From an uncultured Aeromonas sp. (GTDB lineage Bacteria > Pseudomonadota > Gammaproteobacteria > Enterobacterales > Aeromonadaceae): a stretch of DNA of 40,225 nt. The translations under genes and the position numbers were made by a program. The stretch lies in NCBI GenBank assembly GCA_945957575.1, contig CAMFLW010000016.1:1-40225 (forward strand), written 5' to 3'. Every line of letters begins with the position of its first letter. Position 1 is the first letter of the stretch. Below are positions 1-6,665 of the stretch, piece after piece. The notes beneath the pieces are model-generated. The model saw nothing but the letters and a program-made list of their open reading frames with translations. It did no database searches and was not told the origin of the DNA.

Positions 1-1124
1 CCATGCTGATCCTGGCCCTGCCGCTGACCTTCTTCGCCCACCGTGGCCTGACCCGTTTCGTGCTGTCCGGTTCTACCCGTGATGGCGACATCACCGAAGT
101 AGTAGAAGAGCACTTCGGCAAGACCGCAGGCAAGTTCATCACCCTGCTCTACTTCTTTGCCATCTACCCGATCCTGCTGATGTATTCAGTAGCCATCACC
201 AACACCGTCGAGAGCCTGATGGTTCACCAGCTGGGCATGACTGCACCTCCCCGTGCCATCCTGTCTCTGGCGCTGATCCTCGGTCTGATGGCGATCGTTC
301 GCCTCGGCGGCCAGGTTATCGTCAAAGCGATGAGCGTGCTGGTATTCCCGTTCGTGATTACCCTGATGGGCCTGGCGCTCTATCTGATCCCGCACTGGAA
401 CGGTGCCATCATCACTGAAGCCCCGGCGCTGGGTGATGCCTTCAACGGCGACTTCATCAAAACCCTGTGGCTGGCTATCCCGGTCATGGTGTTCTCCTTC
501 AACCACTCCCCGATCATCTCCTCCTTCGCGGTGGACAACAAAGGTCGTTACGGTGAAGGTGCCGAGAAGAAGTGCAGCAACATCCTGCTGGGCGCCCACG
601 TCATGATGGTGATGACCGTTATGTTCTTCGTATTCAGCTGCGTACTGAGCCTCTCCCCGGCTGACCTGGCTGCTGCCAAAGAACAGAACATCTCCATCCT
701 GTCCTATCTGGCCAACCACTTCGATAACCCGGTTATCGCCACTGTGGCTCCGTTGATCGCCATGGTTGCCATCAGCAAATCCTTCCTGGGTCACTACCTG
801 GGTGCGCAAGAGGGCATGAACGGTCTGATGGCCAAGTCCCTGCGTGAGAAGGGCAAGAACGTTGACGTCAAGCAGCTGAACAAAGTGACCGCAGTGTTCA
901 TGATCCTGACCACCTGGGCCATCGCAACCATCAACCCGAGCATCCTCGGCATGATCGAAGATCTGGGCGGCCCCATCATCGCGATGCTGCTGTTCCTGAT
1001 GCCGATGTACGCCATCGCCAAGGTTCCTGCCATGCGCAAATATGCTGGCAACATCAGCAACGGCTTCGTGACCATCATCGGCCTGATCGCCATGTCCGGT
1101 ATCATCTACAAACTGATTGCCTGA
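1..1124 (+). CDS. sdaC: Serine/proton symporter SdaC, 5' end cut by the window edge
   Basis: Inner-membrane HAAAP-family permease that imports L-serine with protons. The visible 373 residues align from memory almost without gaps to E. coli SdaC (429 aa) from about residue 57 onward, including the stretches FFAHRGLTRFVLSG, EDITEVVEEHFG-like, PVMVFSFNHSPIISSFAV and ISILSYLANHF. Multiple hydrophobic segments run to the C-terminus. Bases 1-2 belong to a codon begun outside the window, so the ATG at position 3 is an internal methionine and the true start is upstream. A strong terminator follows 26 bases after the stop, so the transcript probably ends here. A paralogue such as TdcC is possible but fits less well. 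Confidence 0.93.
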   Translation, partial: MLILALPLTFFAHRGLTRFVLSGSTRDGDITEVVEEHFGKTAGKFITLLYFFAIYPILLMYSVAITNTVESLMVHQLGMTAPPRAILSLALILGLMAIVRLGGQVIVKAMSVLVFPFVITLMGLALYLIPHWNGAIITEAPALGDAFNGDFIKTLWLAIPVMVFSFNHSPIISSFAVDNKGRYGEGAEKKCSNILLGAHVMMVMTVMFFVFSCVLSLSPADLAAAKEQNISILSYLANHFDNPVIATVAPLIAMVAISKSFLGHYLGAQEGMNGLMAKSLREKGKNVDVKQLNKVTAVFMILTTWAIATINPSILGMIEDLGGPIIAMLLFLMPMYAIAKVPAMRKYAGNISNGFVTIIGLIAMSGIIYKLIA

Positions 1125-1145
1125 TAACTCCGGTTCGTTCTGGTG

Positions 1146-1180
1146 AAAAAGCCGCTTCAGCAATGAGGCGGCTTTTTTTA
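1146..1180 (+). terminator. Rho-independent terminator of sdaC
   Basis: An 8-bp GC-rich stem, GCCGCTTC pairing with GAGGCGGC (one G-U pair), has a 6-base loop (AGCAAT) and is preceded by an A run and followed by seven T. It lies just after the sdaC stop codon. Confidence 0.92.
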
Positions 1181-1264
1181 TTTGAGCAAGGAATAGCCCT
1201 TAACAAGTAAGGTGCTGCGGCCTAACATGGCCCGACATCTGTTTATGAATCGGGACAAAGGAAT

Positions 1265-2545
1265 ATGTCTGGGTTGAAAAAGGATCTCGGGCTCTGGCAG
1301 GGGATGGGGCTGCTCGCCACCTCGCTGCTCGGCACCGGGATATTCGTGGTACCGGCGACTGCCGCCTCGCTGGCGGGCGGGGCCTCGCTCTGGGCCTGGT
1401 TGCTGCTGATAGCGCTGGTATTGCCCATCGCCTTTACCTTCGCCCGCCTCGGCCGCCGCTACCCCCATGCGGGCGGTGCGCCACATCTGATTGGCCTTGC
1501 CTTTGGCAACGGCGCCGAGCGCTTCTCAGCCTTCCTGTTTCTGGCTGTGCTGCCGGTGGGCCTGCCCGCCGCCCTGATGATTGCCGCCGGTTTTTGGCAC
1601 GCCCTGTTCGAGATGGGGGAGTGGACCCTCTGGGCCATCCAGTTGCTGACCCTGCTCGGGGTCTTTCTGCTGGGGCTGCGCGGGGCGCGCTCCTCCGGCA
1701 ACCTGCAGCTGTTGATAGCTCTGGCTATTCTGGGACTCACCCTGCTGATCTGGTTCAAGGGGGAGGTGAGCTGGCGCGATGCAGCCCGGCCGCTGCCGAG
1801 CGCGGATGAGTGGCCCCCTATGGCCACTGCGCTGGCGGTGATGTTCTGGTGTTTCGTCGGGCTGGAAGCCTTCGCCCACATGGGGGAGGAGTTCAAGCGG
1901 CCGGAGCGGGACTACCCCATCGCCCTGCTCGGCGGCGTGCTGCTGGCGGGGCTCATCTACTGGATCCACTCGCTGGTGGTGCTCAAGTACGGCCTCTACG
2001 GCGATGAGGCGAAAAACGCCACCGCCATCCCTTCCCTGCTGGCGCTGCTGTTCGGCCCCACCGCCAAGTGGCTGGTGGCGGTGCTCGGTTATCTCTCCTG
2101 CTTTGCCAGCATCAATATCTACATTCAGGGCTTTGCCCGGCTGATCTGGAGCATGGCGCGGGAAGGCAAGTTGCCCCCCTCGCTGGCCGTACTCACCGCC
2201 CGCGGCGCGCCGCTGCGGGCGCTCGGTCTGGTGCTCGCCATCTGTCTGCTCTGTATCACCTTCATTATCTGGCTGCGACTGCCGCTCGATGAACTGATCC
2301 GCTATGCCAACGGCAACTTCGTGCTGGTCTATCTGCTCTGCATGGCGGCAGGCTGGCGCCTGCTCGGCGGGGTGGGCAAGGGGCTGGCGGGGATAAGCGT
2401 GCTGCTCTGCGCTCTGGTGCTGGCGGCGCTCGCCTCCCAGGTGCTCTATGCGGTGGTGCTGAGTTTTGGCTACGGTTGCTTCTCCCTGTGGCGGCGTCAT
2501 CTGCGCCGCAGTCGTCAGCAGGATGCGCTCCCGCTGGTGAAGTAA
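1265..2545 (+). CDS. yjeH: YjeH-like amino acid exporter (APC superfamily)
   Basis: Predicted inner-membrane exporter; the E. coli YjeH family exports methionine and branched-chain amino acids. The 426-residue product matches E. coli YjeH from the first residues (MSGLKxxLGLxQGxGLLxTSLLGTGxFxVPA) and keeps the segment MFWCFVGLEAFAH and the run LSCFASINIYIQGFARL. About 12 hydrophobic segments are visible. The start is an ATG with the upstream purine-rich sequence GGGACAAAGG. It sits alone between two terminators, so it is probably a monocistronic unit. The substrate is inferred from the family and is not shown by the sequence. Confidence 0.9.
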   Translation: MSGLKKDLGLWQGMGLLATSLLGTGIFVVPATAASLAGGASLWAWLLLIALVLPIAFTFARLGRRYPHAGGAPHLIGLAFGNGAERFSAFLFLAVLPVGLPAALMIAAGFWHALFEMGEWTLWAIQLLTLLGVFLLGLRGARSSGNLQLLIALAILGLTLLIWFKGEVSWRDAARPLPSADEWPPMATALAVMFWCFVGLEAFAHMGEEFKRPERDYPIALLGGVLLAGLIYWIHSLVVLKYGLYGDEAKNATAIPSLLALLFGPTAKWLVAVLGYLSCFASINIYIQGFARLIWSMAREGKLPPSLAVLTARGAPLRALGLVLAICLLCITFIIWLRLPLDELIRYANGNFVLVYLLCMAAGWRLLGGVGKGLAGISVLLCALVLAALASQVLYAVVLSFGYGCFSLWRRHLRRSRQQDALPLVK

Positions 2546-2566
2546 CCTCTCACCGATTGTCGGAAA

Positions 2567-2601
2567 AATCAAAAAGCCCTGATGTTCAGGGTTTTTTGAT
2601 T
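2567..2601 (+). terminator. Rho-independent terminator after yjeH
   Basis: A near-symmetric stem AATCAAAAA-G-CCCTGA pairs with TCAGGG-T-TTTTTGATT around a three-base loop, with T runs on both strands. It is placed 21 bases after the yjeH stop and closes that unit before the cad region. Confidence 0.92.
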
Positions 2602-2937
2602 CCGGCATATGGGATGTTCATATGAATACTAGCTGGCACGCTATTTGCTGAAAAGTGCGGTGTCGGATCAACTCAACGGCGATTTATAGCCAAAAAAAGT
2701 GGGATCCAGCTCCCGTTTTGCTTAAAGTGATCCCTTCCGATCCCGGTGGTCGGAATGCCCGCAAGGATGCCCTTCAGACGTAAACAGGATGGCCTGGCCA
2801 GACTGACTCTCAGAGATGTGATTGCTTCGGTTCTCTTTTTATCTGTCACCTGTGGTGATAGCGCCTTGTTCCGTTCAGTCAGCCCGGGTTTTGCGTCTCT
2901 CTCATCGTGCATTGTCACCATCTGCAGCGAGTGAATC
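2602..2937. other. Intergenic region upstream of cadC
   Basis: No convincing gene. It holds a sigma-54 type promoter (2634-2649), a short A run at 2692-2698, two GATCCC-rich segments, and a small hairpin TTCCGA/TCGGAA (2735-2755). Short open frames on both strands lack ribosome binding sites and family resemblance. The stretch would be a leader of roughly 280 bases for cadC if the sigma-54 promoter drives that gene. Confidence 0.6.
2634..2649 (+). promoter_or_regulatory. Sigma-54 (RpoN) promoter, -24/-12 element
   Basis: TGGCACG, four bases CTAT, then TTGCT: this matches the sigma-54 consensus TGGCACG-N4-TTGCW at every defined position, with exactly ten bases between the GG and GC dinucleotides. 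It points toward cadC, whose start lies about 290 bases downstream. No enhancer site or activator gene is evident nearby. A chance match of this quality in non-coding DNA is unlikely but possible. Confidence 0.65.
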
Positions 2938-4491
2938 ATGAGCGAATCGGTTTTTGAGATCCATGACTGGACCCTGAGCGTTGACGACAACACGCTCTGT
3001 CGTCCCGACCGTGAGGTCTACCTCGAACCCAGACTGGTCAACCTGTTGCGGTTTCTGGCCCACAATGCCGGCACTGTGTTTGGCCGCGATGCCCTGATCA
3101 ACGAGGTGTGGGATGGCGCCGAGGTGACCGATCAGGTAGTGACCCAGTCCATCTTCGAACTGCGCAAGATCCTCAAAGATGGTCGCACCGATGCGACCGA
3201 CTATATCGTCACCGTGCCCAAGCGCGGCTACAAACTGGTGGCACCGGTACGGCCGCTACAGGTGGTTTCCGTGGTGATGGCGGACGAGCAGCCCGCTCCT
3301 GCGGTCAATACCGCTCTCTCCGACAACCCGACTCTATCCGATCTGAGCCCGCCCGCGGCTCTTCAGGATGATGATGAACAGCCCAATGTCGCCCCTTTTC
3401 CCGCCGGGCCCCTGACCCGGGCCATCTCCACCCACGCCAAGGATGCCCGCAGCCGCTGGAAGATGGTGAGTTTCGATATCTTCGTTGCCATCGTGCTGAT
3501 CGCCATTGTCAGCATGCTCAGCTACCAGCACACCAGCCCCCAGGTTCACGCCATGCTGGATCCCAATCTGCTGGTGTTCCGCTTTCACTCCGGCATGGAT
3601 GACAACAACGAGAACGTGCGCCTCGCCGATGGCATTACCCGCGCCCTGATGGGGGAGGTGGCCGTGGCTACGCCGCTGCGGGTGCAGTACGGCGCCACCA
3701 CTCTGATGGGGGGCATCATGCCCGGCAAGGAGCTGAGTGTGCGGGTCACCCGCCAGCCGCGCGGCACCTATCTCGATCTGGAGTATCGCAATATCAACAC
3801 CAACCGGGTGCTGTTCAGCCATCAGTACCAGCTCAGTCGCCACAGTGTGCACGGCGTGTTGCAGGCCAGCAGCCAGGATCTGCTGCGTGCCCTCGACCAA
3901 CCCGATGCCGAGCCGGGGATGGGCTGGCCCACCGATGATGCCTCCCTGATGGCGATGATGGAGGCGCAGTACTACATCAACAGCCGGGATCCGGTCGCCC
4001 TCAAGCGCGGCATCGATCTGCTGGAGCAGGCGCTGATTGTCCATCCGGATCAGCCGCTGCTGCTGGCGGAGCGCTATCTGGCGGGCGAGGCGCTGGCCAC
4101 CCTGGCGGGCAAATCCGAGAGCGAGCGGCTGCAGGAGATTGGCACCCATCTAGCCCGCGTGGTGCAAAACAGCGGCGCCCTGCCTGCCCGGGTGTGGGAG
4201 GCGTTGACCCTGCAGGCGATCCTCAACGGCCAGCAACAGCAGGCCAACTATCTGTTGGAGAAGGCGGCGAGTCGCGGCCGCTCGGTGCTCTACTACATAC
4301 TGCAGGGCAAGCTGGCGGAGCTGGATGGTCGCCCCGAGGCGGCGGGTGATGCCTACAGTCAGGCCTTCCTGATGGAGGCGACCGAGCAGACCTATCTGCT
4401 CTGCCAGCAGCTCGGTTTCTACAGCAATATGGAGAGCCTCACCCCGGCTCTGTTCAATGCGCTGGGCCAGAGCAAGGTGAAGCTCTTCTAA
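2938..4491 (+). CDS. cadC: CadC, membrane-bound ToxR-type activator of the lysine decarboxylase operon
   Basis: One-component acid/lysine sensor expected to activate cadBA. Residues 1-105 form an OmpR/ToxR winged-helix domain (EPRLVNLLRFL, VVTQSIFELRKILKD, YIVTVPKRGYKL), followed by an acidic/proline-rich linker (about 106-170), one membrane helix (about 178-197) and a periplasmic domain to residue 517; E. coli CadC has 512. The C-terminal half resembles the helical, TPR-like periplasmic subdomain. The only cysteines are C21 in the DNA-binding domain and one near the C-terminus, so the periplasmic pair that forms a disulfide in E. coli CadC is absent. The ATG has only a weak ribosome binding site (GCGAG). 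Gene order cadC-cadB-cadA supports the assignment. Confidence 0.9.
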   Translation: MSESVFEIHDWTLSVDDNTLCRPDREVYLEPRLVNLLRFLAHNAGTVFGRDALINEVWDGAEVTDQVVTQSIFELRKILKDGRTDATDYIVTVPKRGYKLVAPVRPLQVVSVVMADEQPAPAVNTALSDNPTLSDLSPPAALQDDDEQPNVAPFPAGPLTRAISTHAKDARSRWKMVSFDIFVAIVLIAIVSMLSYQHTSPQVHAMLDPNLLVFRFHSGMDDNNENVRLADGITRALMGEVAVATPLRVQYGATTLMGGIMPGKELSVRVTRQPRGTYLDLEYRNINTNRVLFSHQYQLSRHSVHGVLQASSQDLLRALDQPDAEPGMGWPTDDASLMAMMEAQYYINSRDPVALKRGIDLLEQALIVHPDQPLLLAERYLAGEALATLAGKSESERLQEIGTHLARVVQNSGALPARVWEALTLQAILNGQQQQANYLLEKAASRGRSVLYYILQGKLAELDGRPEAAGDAYSQAFLMEATEQTYLLCQQLGFYSNMESLTPALFNALGQSKVKLF

Positions 4492-4787
4492 CTCCGCAGT
4501 GTTGGTTTTCCCCCGGTCGGAGCAGTTGCCGACCCTATCCACAGGCTGCCTTCGGGCGGCCTGTGCTGTTTCTGCTCGTCTCAATCCTGCTGTTTGCTAT
4601 TGGGGATAGTCGCTCTGGTGAGTCATGATTTATCCCCCGCAGCTCCCCACTATCCCCATTTGCCTTTGTCTTGCACGTGGCATTCGCTGCACTCGCGTTT
4701 GCCCAGCTTTGCGCCGCGAGCGTGCCTCGTGCCGTCATCCCGTTGTGGGCGGCGGGATCAGCTGTCCGTCACAACTCATTTCTCATT

Positions 4788-4808
4788 GCTTACCGCTTAT
4801 CGCTTATC
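4788..4808 (+). repeat. Three tandem 7-bp repeats GCTTAYC
   Basis: GCTTACC, GCTTATC and GCTTATC follow one another without spacers. They lie in the cadC-cadB gap and share the TTATC core found again about 140-250 bases downstream. Confidence 0.75.
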
Positions 4809-4945
4809 GCCGTTGCGCTTTACCTCTGAGTTTGGATTGTGATGAGCCGAGCTGAGGGGCGAACAGGAGGTGAGTGGCCACTCAGGGTGATGGTCAGCTG
4901 GGCGTTCGGATGGTTACAAGGGGAGTGGGTGCAATGGGAGCTGCT

Positions 4946-5068
4946 TTATCGCGGGTTTATCTGGCCAAAAATATCAAGGCGGCGAGATAAGGGGGTTATC
5001 AAGGGGCAAAAATGGGGCGGAAGGATATCAAGGTTTTATCAAGATGGTGGTGTGTCATGATGTCAAGG
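4946..5068 (+). promoter_or_regulatory. Array of direct TATC(AAGG) elements upstream of cadB
   Basis: Three exact TATCAAGG copies begin at 4972, 4997 and 5026; variants TATCAAGA at 5037 and TGTCAAGG at 5061 follow, and TTATC cores at 4946 and 4957 precede. All face the same way. Start-to-start distances of the TATC cores are about 11, 14, 25, 29, 11 and 24 bases, several near one or two-plus helical turns. The position, 185-310 bases ahead of cadB, suits an operator array for CadC or another regulator; the protein that binds is inference. Confidence 0.5.
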
Positions 5069-5100
5069 TGCTGTTTTTAAAGTGTTTTTGTCAAAAATAA

Positions 5101-5132
5101 TGAGGCGGCGAAAAAAGTTGCCTCATATTTTT
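5101..5132 (+). terminator. Terminator- or attenuator-like hairpin in the cadB leader
   Basis: TGAGGCGGC pairs with GTTGCCTCA (nine pairs, two of them G-U) around a GAAAAAA loop and is followed by TATTTTTAT. It could end transcripts coming from cadC or act as an attenuator before cadB, depending on where the cadB promoter starts. Confidence 0.5.
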
Positions 5133-5189
5133 ATCCGTTAGCTGGTCTTTATGTTTTCCGGGGATGAGAGGCCTAGTCTGTGCCCATTC

Positions 5190-5211
5190 TTTGGCGGGGC
5201 GTTCCGCCAAA
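5190..5211 (+). promoter_or_regulatory. Perfect 8-bp hairpin ahead of cadB
   Basis: TTTGGCGG and CCGCCAAA are exact complements around a six-base loop, 42 bases before the cadB start codon. No T run follows, so this looks more like an mRNA structure or protein-binding dyad than a terminator. Confidence 0.5.
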
Positions 5212-5253
5212 TGTGTATGTGACGACCCGACCTTTTATAGAACCGGAGATCTT

Positions 5254-6588
5254 ATGTCCCTAGATACGAGCAAGAAGATTGGCCTTATCGCCTGTACAGG
5301 TGTAGTGGCCGGCAACATGATGGGGAGCGGTATCGCGCTGCTGCCTTCGGCACTGGCCACCATCGGCTCCATCTCTGTCTTTAGCTGGGCAATCTGTCTG
5401 GTAGGCGCCATGGGCCTCGCCTTTGTCTTCGCCCGCCTTGCTACCAAGAACCCGCAAGAGGGTGGCCCCATTGCTTACGCTGGCGAGATCTCTCCGGTGT
5501 TCGGTTTCCAGACCGGTGTGCTCTATTACCACGCCAACTGGATCGGTAACCTGGCCATCGCCATTACCGGTGTCTCCTACCTCTCGGTCTTCTTCCCCAT
5601 TCTCAACAGCCCGATCCCGGCCGCCGCAGCCACCATCGCTGCCGTCTGGATCTTCACCTTCGTCAACCTGCTTGGCGGTAGCTGGGTGAGCCGACTCTGT
5701 ACCCTGGGTCTGGTGCTGATCCTGCTGCCGGTTGTCGGTACTGCGGTGATGGGCTGGGGTCATTTTGATGCCACCGTCTACAGCCAGAACTGGAACACCA
5801 CCAGCGGCAGCGACCTGCATGCGGTCATCAGCGCCGTGCTGATCTGCCTCTGGTCCTTCGTGGGTGTTGAATCTGCTGCCGTCTCTTCCGGCATGGTGAA
5901 GAACCCCAAGCGTACCGTACCGCTCGCTACCATGCTGGGTACCGGTATCGCGGGTGTTATCTACATCCTCTCTACCCAGGTGATCAGCGGCATGTTCCCG
6001 GCCGGTGAAGTGGCTGCTTCCGGCGCACCGTTTGCCATGGCTTCTTCCGCCATCTTCGGTAGCTGGTCTGCACCATTCGTCTCTGCCTTCACCGCCCTGG
6101 CCTGCTTCACCTCGCTGGGCTCCTGGATGATGCTGGTGGGCGAGGCGGGCAAGCGTGCAGCCAACGACGGCAACTTCCCTAAAATCTACGGCGAAGTGGA
6201 CAAGAACGGCGTAGCCAAGAAGGGTCTGATCCTGGGCTCCCTCAAGATGACTGCCCTGATGGTTGGCCTGACCGCTTTTACCTCTCAGTCCGCTCACGCT
6301 GCCGATCTCTTCAACGTGCTGACTACCGATGCGGTGCTGCTGACCATGCTGCCCTACTTCTACTCCAGCATTAACCTGATCCGCTTCGAGGGCATGACCT
6401 CCCGCAGCATCGGCGCGATGATCTTCTCCGGTGTGGCCTGCGTCTTCTGTCTGGTGGCCCTGATGGGTGCCAAGGGTTCCAACCTCACAGCTACCTTCGT
6501 GGTGTCGCTCATCATCCTGATGTTCTACGCCAAAAAACTGGGTCTGCGTCAGCATGACGCGCAGCTCAACGAGCAACCCAGCAACTAA
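5254..6588 (+). CDS. cadB: CadB, lysine/cadaverine antiporter
   Basis: Inner-membrane APC-family antiporter that exchanges external lysine for cadaverine made by CadA, so each turn of the pair removes a cytoplasmic proton. From the ATG at 5254, which has a GGAG ribosome binding site five bases upstream, the product is 444 residues, the same length as E. coli CadB. It shares KKIGLxACTGVVAGNMMGSGIALLP-like N-terminal sequence, GGPIAYAGEISP, YYHANWIGNLAI and GMVKNPKRTVPLATMLGTG. The frame is open upstream to 5164 but that extension has no ribosome site or homology. It lies 76 bases before cadA in one operon. Confidence 0.95.
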   Translation: MSLDTSKKIGLIACTGVVAGNMMGSGIALLPSALATIGSISVFSWAICLVGAMGLAFVFARLATKNPQEGGPIAYAGEISPVFGFQTGVLYYHANWIGNLAIAITGVSYLSVFFPILNSPIPAAAATIAAVWIFTFVNLLGGSWVSRLCTLGLVLILLPVVGTAVMGWGHFDATVYSQNWNTTSGSDLHAVISAVLICLWSFVGVESAAVSSGMVKNPKRTVPLATMLGTGIAGVIYILSTQVISGMFPAGEVAASGAPFAMASSAIFGSWSAPFVSAFTALACFTSLGSWMMLVGEAGKRAANDGNFPKIYGEVDKNGVAKKGLILGSLKMTALMVGLTAFTSQSAHAADLFNVLTTDAVLLTMLPYFYSSINLIRFEGMTSRSIGAMIFSGVACVFCLVALMGAKGSNLTATFVVSLIILMFYAKKLGLRQHDAQLNEQPSN

Positions 6589-6665
6589 TTCCCCCTTTTA
6601 TCTTCCGAGCGCTCTTCACTCACCATCCCTGATGGAGAGCGCCCCTTTACGTGTGGAGCATTACG

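Larger units (their letters stand above)
4492..5253. other. Long regulatory gap between cadC and cadB
   Basis: A 762-base stretch with no supportable gene; the open frames inside lack ribosome binding sites. It contains a triple 7-bp tandem repeat GCTTAYC (4788-4808), a cluster of TATC elements, most followed by AAGG, between 4946 and 5068, an imperfect hairpin with a T-rich tail (5101-5132) and a perfect 8-bp hairpin (5190-5211). It presumably carries the CadC-responsive cadB promoter. I could not settle on a single -35/-10 pair. Confidence 0.6.

Noticed and set aside
186-1163. Long antisense frame opposite sdaC, and similar long antisense frames opposite yjeH, cadB, kef-type and amylase genes
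   Set aside because: Histidine/glutamine/aspartate-rich translations typical of the reverse complement of high-GC coding DNA; the sense genes are well supported.
2746-2934. Small open frame of 62 codons just before cadC
   Set aside because: No ribosome binding site, composition unlike its neighbours, and it ends directly at cadC; more likely leader sequence.
4839-5060. Open frame of 73 codons in the cadC-cadB gap
   Set aside because: No ribosome site; it runs through the direct-repeat array, which explains its odd, lysine/glycine/tryptophan-rich composition.
5164-5253. In-frame upstream ATG that would lengthen CadB by 30 residues
   Set aside because: No ribosome binding site suited to it and no homology; the 5254 start has GGAG and gives the standard 444-residue length.
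5101-5253. Lysine riboswitch upstream of cadB
   Set aside because: The two hairpins are short and separate; the five-helix junction and conserved core of a lysine riboswitch are not present.
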